NCBI RefSeq assembly: GCF_001894805.1
Contig: NZ_BCWX01000001.1
Coordinates: 248,001-312,000 of the forward strand
From: Rhodococcus globerulus NBRC 14531
GTDB taxonomy: Bacteria; Actinomycetota; Actinomycetes; Mycobacteriales; Mycobacteriaceae
Direction: 5' to 3'
DNA: 64,000 nucleotides
Below are positions 25,043 through 33,584 of this stretch, piece by piece; within the stretch, counting starts at the first letter, position 1; each line of letters starts with the position of its first letter. A program made the position numbers and the translations under genes. The notes under the pieces were generated by a model. It searched no databases. It was not told where the DNA came from and worked only from the letters and a program-made list of their open reading frames with translations.

Positions 25043-25117
25043 AAGGGCGGCAAAGTCTCTGCCGAGTTCCCCAGGAAGCAGTGTTCGGCCAGCGCGAGCA
25101 GATGGAGCGTACGAACC

Positions 25118-25627
25118 ATGATCCTCCCGAAGGTCCGGGATCCGCGCTTCGTGACGATCCGTCGTGGTGGGACCCTCACAGATTCCGATCACCACCTCCT
25201 CGCTCTCTGGGCGGCATCGTGCGCCGAGCACGTCCTTCACCTTTTCGAGTCGGTTCAGCCGCAGGATCCGCGGCCGCGTGAAGCGATCGAGGGTGCGCGA
25301 GCCTGGGTGCGGGGTGAGGTCACGATGATGCAAGCTCGCGCTGCGGGCGGTCATGCAATGGGCGCGGCTCGGGACCTGCGTGGGCCGGCGCGGCATGCTG
25401 CGTACGCTGCCGGACAGGCCGGAGCCGTCGCACACGTCGCCGCGCACGAACTTGGTGCTGCCGCCTACGCGATCAAGGCCGCACGTGCTGTTGCGACGGA
25501 AGACGAGGAGGCTGCGGGCCGACTCGAGTGCCAGTGGCAGCGCGACCAGCTCCCGGTATCGATTCGTGAGTTGGTACTTGATGACCAGCGGCTACGGAAT
25601 GACATCTGCTGGTCGGTGTTCGGCTGA
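25118..25627 (+). CDS. Imm5-like putative immunity protein
   Basis: A 169-aa, alanine- and histidine-rich helical protein recognised as the Imm5-type putative immunity family. Conserved features are the FVTIRRGGTLTDSDHHLLALWAA start, HVLHLFE, the AYAAGQAGAVAHVAAHELGAA helix, and the ending RNDICWSVFG. Imm5 proteins are predicted to neutralise polymorphic toxins. No toxin with a recognisable nuclease or deaminase tail is adjacent, so this may be an orphan immunity gene protecting against competitors. The ATG at 25118 matches the family start; GGAG lies about 11 bp upstream. Confidence 0.75.
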   Translation: MILPKVRDPRFVTIRRGGTLTDSDHHLLALWAASCAEHVLHLFESVQPQDPRPREAIEGARAWVRGEVTMMQARAAGGHAMGAARDLRGPARHAAYAAGQAGAVAHVAAHELGAAAYAIKAARAVATEDEEAAGRLECQWQRDQLPVSIRELVLDDQRLRNDICWSVFG

Positions 25628-25727
25628 TGAGGTACCGGCCTTGCGTTCCGCGCTTCCTCGTGTCACCCTCGATAACTATGACTACACGAAAGGCCGACAC
25701 CGCCACCATCGCGTGAGCGCCGCGCCG

Positions 25728-26909
25728 ATGTACTCGGTGTCGCGACACCGAGCATCATTCACCAGCAACGTTGATGCTGTGCGGAACGAGTGGCTGGAAC
25801 ACGGTCTCTGCGCACGCCCCTCCGACCGCGACACTGCAGAATGGGCTGTCGCGCAACTGTATCGGCGATCAGGATTTCCGGAACCGGAGTTCCTCTGGGT
25901 TCCGTCGCCCCCAGCTGGATCAGATCTGATTGTGGCCGAAGGCTTGTCGATGTCGTTGGACAGCAACCGACTTCGCTGCGCCTCCGCCCGCATTGCGAGC
26001 ATGTTTTCGGACTTACGCGGCCGTATGGATGCGCACATCGAGCGTCGAAGATCAGACTTGCCGAACGAACGCTGGGGGATCGACACTGCACGTACTCAGT
26101 CTCCCGAGGATGCGGTTCGGCTGGGAATCAGCCCCGATCGGATCATGAGAGCAGCTGTCTGGGACTCGTTGCACACCACACTATTCGACGGGGTTGCGGC
26201 TGCGATACGGACGATGTCGACTCCCGTCCCGGGAAGCGTGACGTGGTACGGACAGCAGGAAGCTCATCGAATCGCCTACTACGACGCGTACCGTCGATGT
26301 GGTCTTGCTTCTTTCCGTTCCGACGATGACGAACTACTCGACATTCACACCGCTCTGGCTGGTGCAACCGGATGGTGGTGGGCGTTCGACACCATATGCG
26401 TCATGTCGGAAAGGCCCACCGTCCTGCATACCGAACCCACACCGGGCCGAGTGCACAACGAACGTCGGTTGCATCATTCGGATTCTCCAGCAATTGAATT
26501 CGGCGACGGACACCGCGTCTACGTTCAGCATGGGACGATTGTTCCCAGCTGGGTAGTTCTCGATCCGACGGCCGAACGCATTGCGGACGAACGGAATATC
26601 GAGGTCCGCCGCTGTGCGATCGAGCGCATCGGATGGGACACCTACATCGATACGGCTGGACTCGCACTGATCGACCGAGTCGATGATCCCGGCAATGCCG
26701 GGCACACGCTACAACTCTATGCATCGCCCGACGGCTGGGGACGCAGCGGTCGAATCCTGCTTGCAGTCAACGGCTCTCCTGAACGTGACGGACGGCGTCG
26801 TCGTTACGGGCTCTACGTCCCTGGATGGTTCTCATCAGCCCTTGACGCTGCAGGATGGACCTACGGCATAGCCGGCGTCGACTACGCCCGACTCGTTCGT
26901 CGGACCTGA
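25728..26909 (+). CDS. DUF6745 family protein
   Basis: A 393-aa protein. The segment RNEWLEHGLCARPSDRDTAE followed by LYRRSGFPEPEFLWVPSPPAG is the pattern I associate with DUF6745, a family of unknown function often paired with small or leucine-rich-repeat proteins. The remainder is rich in Trp and aromatic clusters (GATGWWWAFD, MSERPTVLHTEP). No catalytic motif is evident. The ATG at 25728 has a poor ribosome site. The open frame continues upstream but there overlaps the Imm5 gene, so 25728 is the best guess. It is followed at 70 bp by its presumed partner. Confidence 0.6.
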   Translation: MYSVSRHRASFTSNVDAVRNEWLEHGLCARPSDRDTAEWAVAQLYRRSGFPEPEFLWVPSPPAGSDLIVAEGLSMSLDSNRLRCASARIASMFSDLRGRMDAHIERRRSDLPNERWGIDTARTQSPEDAVRLGISPDRIMRAAVWDSLHTTLFDGVAAAIRTMSTPVPGSVTWYGQQEAHRIAYYDAYRRCGLASFRSDDDELLDIHTALAGATGWWWAFDTICVMSERPTVLHTEPTPGRVHNERRLHHSDSPAIEFGDGHRVYVQHGTIVPSWVVLDPTAERIADERNIEVRRCAIERIGWDTYIDTAGLALIDRVDDPGNAGHTLQLYASPDGWGRSGRILLAVNGSPERDGRRRRYGLYVPGWFSSALDAAGWTYGIAGVDYARLVRRT

Positions 26910-26979
26910 CCCAACCGCGAATACAAAATTCTGAACACTAATTTCCGAACATCCAACTATGAACTCCCAGGTGGCTCAT

Positions 26980-27435
26980 ATGAATTCGACCATGACATTG
27001 TCCGCGCTCACTGCCCTCACGGGCCTCGATGTTTTCGACTATCTCGACCGAGAAGTATCCATACCCGTCGTTGACGGCTTGCAGGCACAAGGTGATCTCA
27101 TCGTGGTCCCGTATTCGCTTGTCGCCAACATCGTCTCGCCCGCAGCGTGGACGAGGTCGGTGAACGTACCACTCTCCGGAGTGGAATTGCTACGCAGTGC
27201 GGCGGGCGGGAATCCGCACAGCCTGGTCGCCGACGAAGGTGTGTGCACGTGGTCGTCGCCGGTGAGAGATTCCCGGGGTCTTGCTTTAGGCATCCTTGAT
27301 ACCCACGGGACTGCTTATCTCATCCACCCAGAGCATGGCGCCACTGGAATCGCGCCAGGCCGCTATGTCATCGGACGGCAGCGAGAGCGGGGCGCCGGAC
27401 GGGCGATCAATGGGATGCAACTCGTCGCAGATTGA
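26980..27435 (+). CDS. Small companion protein of the DUF6745 gene
   Basis: A 151-aa soluble protein of unknown function, 70 bp downstream of the DUF6745 gene on the same strand. The C-terminal part (YLIHPEHGATGIAPGRYVIGRQRE ending in QLVAD) looks like a conserved beta-rich module; the N-terminal part is hydrophobic and variable. The ATG at 26980 follows AGGTGG; an ATG at 26959 is possible. Cotranscription with the DUF6745 gene suggests a two-component unit. Confidence 0.6.
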   Translation: MNSTMTLSALTALTGLDVFDYLDREVSIPVVDGLQAQGDLIVVPYSLVANIVSPAAWTRSVNVPLSGVELLRSAAGGNPHSLVADEGVCTWSSPVRDSRGLALGILDTHGTAYLIHPEHGATGIAPGRYVIGRQRERGAGRAINGMQLVAD

Positions 27436-27522
27436 CGCCCCGGACCCCGTCCGAGCAAGCTGAGGTCAGTGACATTTGAGGATGTCCGTGAACGCTCGAT
27501 GGTGGAGAAGGGGACTGCGACC

Positions 27523-28143
27523 ATGAAACTGACGACCATCACTAATATTTCCCTCGACGGCGTTATGCAGGGGCTCGGCGGGGCGGATGAGGACCGCAGA
27601 GGCGGATTCGAGCGTGGCGGATGGGCGCTGCCACTGTTCGGCAAAGACATCGAGGGTACGGCGTTCATCAAGGACGTCTACCAGCGCGCCGACGCCTTCC
27701 TGTTCGGCCGGCGGACCTACGAGATCTTCGCCGGGTACTGGGGAGTGATGGAAGATTCGGGTAACCCCATTGCAACGGCATTGAACACGCGGCCCAAGTA
27801 CGTGGCATCGACAACGCTCACCGAACCGGGTTGGGCGAATACGACCGTACTCTCCGGCGACCTTGCGACGGCTATCCGCGAGCTGAAAGCCAAGCCTGGG
27901 GGTGAGTTGCAGGTACACGGCAGCGGCAACCTCGTTCGCTGGCTGTTCGACAACCGGCTCGTCGACGAGATCACCCTGCTCATCTATCCCATGATCATCG
28001 GCCAGGGCACGCGGCTATTCCCCGAGTCGGGACCGGATATCGCACTGGACCTGGTCGACTCGCAAGTCACGTCAAAGGGCGTGACAATTCAGGTTTACCG
28101 GCCCACCGGGCGACCGGAGTATGCCACCGCTATCGCCGACTGA
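27523..28143 (+). CDS. Dihydrofolate reductase family protein (RibD C-terminal domain)
   Basis: A 206-aa NAD(P)H-dependent reductase-like protein. The start (MKLTTITNISLDGVMQG), LFGRRTYEIFAGYW and the LQVHGSGNLVRWLFDNRLVDEI block followed by TLLIYPMIIGQGTRLFPE are characteristic of the RibD_C/DHFR-like family. The physiological substrate of these stand-alone proteins is usually unknown. The ATG at 27523 is preceded by GGAGAAGGGG. It converges on the mycothiol-enzyme-like gene. Confidence 0.88.
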   Translation: MKLTTITNISLDGVMQGLGGADEDRRGGFERGGWALPLFGKDIEGTAFIKDVYQRADAFLFGRRTYEIFAGYWGVMEDSGNPIATALNTRPKYVASTTLTEPGWANTTVLSGDLATAIRELKAKPGGELQVHGSGNLVRWLFDNRLVDEITLLIYPMIIGQGTRLFPESGPDIALDLVDSQVTSKGVTIQVYRPTGRPEYATAIAD

Positions 28144-28168
28144 AGCACGCTCCATTGGTGTTGAAGCG

Positions 28169-28786
28169 TCAGTTGCCGTCGTGAAACATGCGGGCGCGGA
28201 GAACATCAACGCCATCGCCGTCAAGATCGTCGAGCACCGATGCCCTCCCGACCATTGCGAGGGCCAGCGCCTCCGCTCGCCCGTGGACTTCTGGTCCGGT
28301 GCCGCGTTCCCAGGGGAGATCGGAAGCAGTGAACCGGAGGCCCTTGGTGAATCGACGCGGCTGTGCAAAGGGATCGGGTCGATCGAGTACAAGTCGTAGA
28401 CGCTCCGGATCGATCGTTCGAGGTAACCCGAGCGGTCGCCTGATGTCCTGCTGGTGCACAACATGGTCGGAAAGGGTGAGGCGTGGGGCATATCTTGCGA
28501 ACCAACTCGTGGTCGCGGAAGCTGCGAGACGATCGACGAGGATGTCTGTCGGCACGTCATTCTGGGCGGTGACGTAGCGTTCGTTGACACGGTTAGCGGA
28601 TAGATTGTGCAGCGCTGCAAGGAAATAGCGAGGCATCGTAACGGAATCCATCGACACATGTATCGCAACGTCGCGCACCGACCAGTGTCCGCAGAGTGAC
28701 GGCGTTGACCATTGATCAGGGCTCAGGGTCTCGAGTAGTGTGACCAGCTCCCGACGTTCAGCGAGGATGTGAGCCTTTACGTTCAT
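28169..28786 (-). CDS. Maleylpyruvate isomerase family (mycothiol-dependent-like) protein
   Basis: A 205-aa DinB-fold protein. The N-terminal four-helix bundle with SLCGHWSVRDVAIHV and LTLSDHVVHQQDIRRPLG supplies the His residues that bind metal in mycothiol-dependent enzymes. Members act as maleylpyruvate isomerases, mycothiol S-transferases or proteins of unknown role. The C-terminal part (GRAEALALAMVGR) matches the usual end of the family. No aromatic-catabolism genes are adjacent, so detoxification is a guess. Confidence 0.82.
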   Translation of the reverse strand: MNVKAHILAERRELVTLLETLSPDQWSTPSLCGHWSVRDVAIHVSMDSVTMPRYFLAALHNLSANRVNERYVTAQNDVPTDILVDRLAASATTSWFARYAPRLTLSDHVVHQQDIRRPLGLPRTIDPERLRLVLDRPDPFAQPRRFTKGLRFTASDLPWERGTGPEVHGRAEALALAMVGRASVLDDLDGDGVDVLRARMFHDGN

Positions 28787-28922
28787 CTCCGCACGGTAGC
28801 TCGATCTCTAGGATTATGGCGACGAAGACATGTTTCTGGCGCGGGACATGCGTGTGGGCTTCGCATCGTCTGGCTGGTGATGCGAAGCTCTCACACGGTA
28901 TGCAGTTCCGGCAGAGCCGGAT

Positions 28923-30293
28923 TCAGTCTCGATGCACTGGGCCTTGGCGGGTGGTGGAGCGGCGGCGTCGTTGTTTTGGGTCAATCGCGGCTGGTGGGAT
29001 GAACCACGGTTTGTGATCATCGCCCATTTTGATTTCCCAGATGCCGCGGAATCCGCTGGTGCTGTGGATCAACCGGTGGTGGTTACGGCAGAGGAGGGTG
29101 AGGTTGTCCATCACCGTCGGACCGCCCACTGACCAGGGTTTTATATGGTGCGCGTCGCACCACGCCGGTACGGCATCACAGTTAGGGAAGGCGCAGCCTT
29201 TGTCCCGGGCGATCAGCGCCGTACGTTGTTCCGGTGTGACGAGGCGTTTGTGCGGCGTTGCATCGAGCGGTGCGCCGTTGCCGTCCATCAGGACGGTGGA
29301 GAGCATGCAATCGCAGGCGAGCATCCGGGTCAGGCTCACACTGAGCGGCCCCATCCACGGCATGTACCCCACATCAAGATCCTCGACATCAGGCTCATCG
29401 TCATCGAAGGCACTGCCATAGAACTCGCCATCATCCGATGCGGTTTCGCTGCGCATGGTGGCGCATTCCCGATGCTCGGCAAGGTCTTTCGCGGTGATGT
29501 GCACGTTCACGTGCGGACGCTGACCGCCGTCGACACCGGTCATGGCATTGTCGAGGTACCGGCGGATCAGTTCAGTGAAGGCGTCGGCGGTTCGTTTGGC
29601 AGCTGATCGCTGATCCGGGGTTCCGTCCGCTGCTGGTTTCGGCATCGACAAACCCGAGAGAGCCGACAACAGCATTTCGCCGGTCAACGCGTCGAATTCA
29701 CCCTTGATCGCGACCCGTCCGTTAAGCGTCGGCGAAATCCGCAAGACGTTGAGGTCGTCGTCCTCACCGGGTGGGGTGTCGTCGGATTCGAAGATCCGCT
29801 CGAGAACCGCAATCGCGTAGCGGAGTTTGATGGTGGTCGCTTCCACGCCGGATGCCGCGGCGAGAAGGGTTTTCATGCAGGACGGTAACGCCCTGTCGGG
29901 CATGCCTTTTGGTGGGGATTCGCAGAACGCGGCAATTATTGCCGCATGATCGAGCGAGAGGTCGCCGGCCTCGAATTGGGCAGTAATGTCCGGGAATGCC
30001 CGCAGTGCGGCACCGAGGGCGGCAATTTTGTTGCCGGCTGCGTTCTGCAACATCGTATTCGCCGCCAACCACCGACCCAAACCTCGATAACACAGCACCT
30101 GCTCATCAGGATTGAGCGCCAACGCATCTACTGCGGCAACCCGAATCGCTTCCAACCGAAGAATTTCCGCAGACACACTAACGGCAACGTCCCGAACATC
30201 GGCCGGTCGCAACCGCCACAACCTGCCACGCACACCCGTCGCGGAACCGGCTACAACATCCTCCACCGAAACAAAATCGTTCACCGTAGTCAT
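28923..30293 (-). CDS. DUF222 / HNH endonuclease-domain protein (13E12 family), copy B
   Basis: A 456-aa homologue of the protein at 18258-19646, encoded in the opposite direction. The DUF222 domain and the complete HNH motif (CAFPNCD, DAHHIKPW, CRNHHRLIH) are preserved; the last 150 residues are almost unchanged between copies. It lacks about six residues in the acidic linker before EFYGSAFDDDEPD. The ATG at 30293 follows GGGGAGG. Intact frames and mostly synonymous differences in both copies argue that both are under selection. Confidence 0.9.
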   Translation of the reverse strand: MTTVNDFVSVEDVVAGSATGVRGRLWRLRPADVRDVAVSVSAEILRLEAIRVAAVDALALNPDEQVLCYRGLGRWLAANTMLQNAAGNKIAALGAALRAFPDITAQFEAGDLSLDHAAIIAAFCESPPKGMPDRALPSCMKTLLAAASGVEATTIKLRYAIAVLERIFESDDTPPGEDDDLNVLRISPTLNGRVAIKGEFDALTGEMLLSALSGLSMPKPAADGTPDQRSAAKRTADAFTELIRRYLDNAMTGVDGGQRPHVNVHITAKDLAEHRECATMRSETASDDGEFYGSAFDDDEPDVEDLDVGYMPWMGPLSVSLTRMLACDCMLSTVLMDGNGAPLDATPHKRLVTPEQRTALIARDKGCAFPNCDAVPAWCDAHHIKPWSVGGPTVMDNLTLLCRNHHRLIHSTSGFRGIWEIKMGDDHKPWFIPPAAIDPKQRRRRSTTRQGPVHRD

Positions 30294-30324
30294 CAAGGCC
30301 TCCCCACCCTTGACCCAATTATAC

Positions 30325-30340
30325 TCGAACGTCTATTCGA
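30325..30340 (-). promoter_or_regulatory. SOS (LexA) box with adjacent -10
   Basis: TCGAACGTCTATTCGA matches TCGAAC-N4-GTTCGA at 11 of 12 fixed positions. On the minus strand a perfect TATAAT (30318-30323) follows directly. The arrangement is the same as at copy A. Confidence 0.78.
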
Positions 30341-30430
30341 ATCAATAGGCATATCGGGCACATTCGATTTGCATCGAGTGCGGCTCGGGGAACTCGAGTA
30401 AGTCTGCAGGGGAATAGGTTTGAGATTCGG

Positions 30431-30754
30431 TCAGATCAGGATGTCGGTTGCTCGGTGGTTTTGGTTTACGCCTTCGAAAAAGGCCACGGTGCCAGTCGAG
30501 TTATTGATTCGAAGCGGAGCGATAGCTTGGTAGGCGTCCGATGTATACCAGTGTTGGGCCGCAGCGGACGTGGGGAATCGGAGGATGATGAGATCGCCTG
30601 ACCACTGTCCCTCGCGGACGTCAGGCAAGCCTCCGTGGATGATGAAGCGGCCCTCGAACGGTGTGAGGGTGCTGTCGATGCGTTGGAGGTATTCGGTGAT
30701 GTCGTCTCCCATGGCGACGTTGTTGAGGATGCCAACTACGTAGCTTTCAGTCAT
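30431..30754 (-). CDS. DUF1330 domain protein
   Basis: A 107-aa dimeric alpha-beta barrel (ferredoxin-like) protein of the DUF1330 family. The hallmarks are the short strand at the start, FEGRFIIHGGLPDVREG in the middle, and WYTSDAYQAIAPLR, the typical Y-x-x-I/L-x-x-R ending. The function is unknown; some relatives are small monooxygenase- or isomerase-like. AGGAA lies 7 bp before the ATG. Confidence 0.85.
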   Translation of the reverse strand: MTESYVVGILNNVAMGDDITEYLQRIDSTLTPFEGRFIIHGGLPDVREGQWSGDLIILRFPTSAAAQHWYTSDAYQAIAPLRINNSTGTVAFFEGVNQNHRATDILI

Positions 30755-30920
30755 GTCTGGTTCCTGCCTCTCGGAGGAGCGCGTGTATAACTAATCGTTT
30801 GTCTCTCAGTAAGGTTCAGCTAGATTCGCTCTGGAATCGAGTGTTGCAGGAGCAACGGCGCCGCGTCGATTACCTCAGGGGTAATGTGCCGCCCTACGTA
30901 TGAGTGTGTCGCCGTGTTCG

Positions 30921-31760
30921 TCAGTGATGCGTCAGGTCCTGCAATCCGGCGACACGAAGCAGATCGAGCTTGGCTGCGTCGGCGGATCCGGGCGCGACTG
31001 TGTAGACGACGATCCGCAGGTCGCCGCTACCGGGCGCGCTGAGAACATCGCAGTCAACGGTGATGTCGCCAACAGTGCGGGTATGCACTGTCTTTCGGCT
31101 GGACCGGTGCAGGGCTACGTGTGCTTGCTCCCAATGCGCTGCAAACTCGTCGGATTCGGAAAGGAGGCGGTCGACGAGGTCCCTGAGCGGTGCGTCGTCG
31201 GGATAGCGCCCCACTGCGGATCTCAAGTCCGCGACCAGATCCGCTCTGAATTCGTCTTCTCCGACGGCGGTATGAGTGACACGTGTGTTCTCCTCGGTGA
31301 AAACCCGCCAGACAAGATTGTGCTTAAACCCGGCCAACAGTGAGGGATCGCCGAGCAGTGCTGCCCAGAGCGGATTCCACAACAGGAGGTCATGCGCGGC
31401 GCTGAAGACGCCGACCGGCACGTCGCCGAGACGGTCCACGATCCGCTGGACGCTCGGACCCACGTGGCGCGGCAATGAGGCAGGCGTCGGAGTAGCGACT
31501 CCGGCGACTCGATACAGGTGGTCGCGCTCTTCGTCGGTCAGTCGCAATGCCCGCGCGAGCGCGCCGAGCAGTTGCGCCGAGGGATTGGTTGCCCGGCCTT
31601 GCTCGAGGCGCACGATGTAGTCGACGCTGACTCCGGCGAGCATCGCGAGCTCTTCCCGGCGAAGCCCTCGGGCACGCCGACCTGTACCTGGAGGCAGACC
31701 GACGTGCTCAGGCTGCACACGGTCACGCCAGGCGCGCAGCACACTTGCGAACTCGTCCAT
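30921..31760 (-). CDS. XRE-family regulator with MmyB-like ligand domain
   Basis: A 279-aa regulator. Residues 10-75 form the helix-turn-helix (LRREELAMLAGVSVDYIVRLEQGR). The C-terminal domain (about 100-270) is the MmyB-like ligand-binding PAS-type domain, with NPLWAALLGD and the VDCDVLSAPGSGDLRIVVYT ending. The ATG at 31760 gives the normal family start; a longer in-frame start at 31838 is less likely. It is divergent from an SDR gene, which members of this class commonly control. Confidence 0.87.
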   Translation of the reverse strand: MDEFASVLRAWRDRVQPEHVGLPPGTGRRARGLRREELAMLAGVSVDYIVRLEQGRATNPSAQLLGALARALRLTDEERDHLYRVAGVATPTPASLPRHVGPSVQRIVDRLGDVPVGVFSAAHDLLLWNPLWAALLGDPSLLAGFKHNLVWRVFTEENTRVTHTAVGEDEFRADLVADLRSAVGRYPDDAPLRDLVDRLLSESDEFAAHWEQAHVALHRSSRKTVHTRTVGDITVDCDVLSAPGSGDLRIVVYTVAPGSADAAKLDLLRVAGLQDLTHH

Positions 31761-31862
31761 GCCCTCATCCTGCTCGCTGTTGGCGCGTAGTGGGTAGTAC
31801 TGCTGGTCCCACCGTCGATCGGTGCCTGGTGCGCGCACCGAAGTTGAGCGAGCGTTGTGGAC

Positions 31863-32543
31863 ATGACTACGACACTTATTTCAGGAGCCAACCGCAGCCT
31901 CGGCCTGGAGACCGCGCGACGGCTCATCGACGCCGGCCACACCGTCTACGCCGGGATGCGGGATCTGGCTTCAGCTGCCGAGGTGCAGAACGTCGGCGCT
32001 CACCCGGTCCAACTCGACGTCACGGATCAGCGCAGCATCGAGGCGGCGCTCGCGCAGCTGCCCGAGCTCGACGTTCTGGTAAACAACGCCGGCGTCCTCG
32101 GCAGGTCGTTCGGCGTCGACGACCTCGACGCCGACGCCATGCGGGAAGTATTCGACACGAATGTCTTCGGCGTCGTGCGTCTTACGCAGGCCGCGCTTCC
32201 GTTATTGAGACGCTCGTCGAACCCGGTGATCGTCAATGTCGCCTCAGGAGTCGGCTTCGCCCGTTCGCTAGCCACCCCTGGTACGGATGAGCACTTTGTG
32301 CGGGCCGTGCCGTATGCGAGCTCGAAGGCGGCCGTGATCGCTTTGACGCTCCAATACGCGAAGAACCTGCCGGACTTTCGGGTCAATGCCAGCGATCCGG
32401 GCTACACCAGTACCGACTTCAACGGCCACCGTGGACACCAGACCATCACCGAAGGCACTGATGCGACGGTGATGTTGGCCCAACTAGGCACCGGTGGACC
32501 CACCGGAAAGTTCTTCAACCGCAATGGCGATATCGACTACTGA
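31863..32543 (+). CDS. Short-chain dehydrogenase/reductase
   Basis: A 226-aa classical SDR. The coenzyme motif is SGANRSLGLETAR near residue 7, NNAG is present, and the catalytic Tyr-Lys is in PYASSKAA. The relaxed first glycine motif is common in this subgroup. The substrate is unknown. It is divergent by about 100 bp from the XRE/MmyB regulator, so regulator and enzyme likely form a unit responding to an aldehyde, ketone or flavin-linked signal. Confidence 0.88.
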   Translation: MTTTLISGANRSLGLETARRLIDAGHTVYAGMRDLASAAEVQNVGAHPVQLDVTDQRSIEAALAQLPELDVLVNNAGVLGRSFGVDDLDADAMREVFDTNVFGVVRLTQAALPLLRRSSNPVIVNVASGVGFARSLATPGTDEHFVRAVPYASSKAAVIALTLQYAKNLPDFRVNASDPGYTSTDFNGHRGHQTITEGTDATVMLAQLGTGGPTGKFFNRNGDIDY

Positions 32544-32567
32544 ACTATGCCGTTGAGCGCCCTACGG

Positions 32568-33542
32568 TCAGCTCGGGAACACGGCACTCCAGTCGTTCTC
32601 GATGCTCGCTATGGTCCAACCCCGGGCATCCGCGAGATCGAATGCCTGCTCGGCGCCCTCCCGATATGCGAACTCGCGACGTGAATCATCGTGCTGTACA
32701 AGTATTTGCAACGATGGGAGGTCCGCTCGCTCCGAGAACTGCAACATCGGGATATCGCCGTTGCTGTTCCCCGCGGCGAGGAGCGGCCGTCTCCCGATAC
32801 GGCTCCAGATTCGGACCGGCTTCTCGGGGCCGTCGACCAATACGTCCAATGCGGGTTTATGGACGAGCGTGCCGCCGCGGCCGTCGGCCTTCCATACCAG
32901 CGACGCGCTGCTACCGATGACTCGCTGACGGGGCACCCCGTACACGTCCAGGCTGATCGGCCGCATGAAGTCACGCCCACCGCCGGAGACGATGTAGTTG
33001 TGGAACTCGTTCGTCTCGAGGTACCGGAGCAACTCGATCATCGGCACGTAGCCACATGTCAGATAGGTACGTCCTAGGGTGGGATGGTCTGTCGTGCGCA
33101 AGAATTGGTCAGCCAGCGTCTCGAATTCTTCCACGGTGATGTCGGTGTACGCCATCAGCACCCCTTTGGCGAACACCTTCACCCCACTGTTGTCGCCGTG
33201 GTAGTGACCGGTGATGACACTGCTGAACCAGCCGTAGTCGCGGGTGACGGCGGCGAGCCACGGTTGGCGGGTGCCCAGAGCGGGATCCTCCTCAGTCATG
33301 ACCACGAGGCGGCGCAGGATGAAGTCGAGCTGAATGGGCATCGGTTTCTCACACCACAGCGTTCCGTCGTTGTCGAACACCGCGATTCGCTCTTCGGCGG
33401 GGACGGCCCCCGGACCTCCGGGATCCGTCACCCGCCCGACGAACTCCAGGATTGCTTGCTTACTCGGACCCTCGTGCCAGCTGGGGAGCGGATCACCGAT
33501 CTGTCCGCCGGTGTCCAGATCGGATCGAACGTGTTCGGGCAT
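32568..33542 (-). CDS. HAD-superfamily phosphatase (SerB-like)
   Basis: A 324-aa protein. Motif I is FDNDGTLW (nucleophile Asp in DxDGT), and motif III/IV is in LLAAGNSNGDIPML. The insert between motifs is large, as in periplasm-like or haloacid-type phosphoserine-phosphatase relatives. The start at 33542 is chosen over one ten codons upstream. It is only 42 bp downstream of the sulfatase gene and on the same strand, so cotranscription is likely. The physiological substrate is unknown. Confidence 0.82.
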   Translation of the reverse strand: MPEHVRSDLDTGGQIGDPLPSWHEGPSKQAILEFVGRVTDPGGPGAVPAEERIAVFDNDGTLWCEKPMPIQLDFILRRLVVMTEEDPALGTRQPWLAAVTRDYGWFSSVITGHYHGDNSGVKVFAKGVLMAYTDITVEEFETLADQFLRTTDHPTLGRTYLTCGYVPMIELLRYLETNEFHNYIVSGGGRDFMRPISLDVYGVPRQRVIGSSASLVWKADGRGGTLVHKPALDVLVDGPEKPVRIWSRIGRRPLLAAGNSNGDIPMLQFSERADLPSLQILVQHDDSRREFAYREGAEQAFDLADARGWTIASIENDWSAVFPS

Positions 33543-33584
33543 AACCTGATTCCTCCTCGATGTTGCCACCACACGATGGTCCTG

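Larger units (their letters stand above)
28830..30366 (-). repeat. Inverted copy B of the DUF222/HNH element
   Basis: Inverse counterpart of 18183-19735, comprising the SOS-box promoter, the coding region and about 90 bp of 3' flank. Some coding stretches are nearly identical at DNA level, others differ mainly at third codon positions. Confidence 0.8.

Noticed and set aside
24752..25447. 231-codon minus-strand frame over the permease 3' end and the repeats
   Set aside because: It spans the end of the permease and the Imm5-like gene in antisense, with no domain and no ribosome site.
18183..30366. Interpreting the segment bounded by the inverted copies as a composite transposon
   Set aside because: The repeated genes encode DUF222/HNH proteins, not transposases, and no terminal inverted repeats or target-site duplications were seen at their ends.
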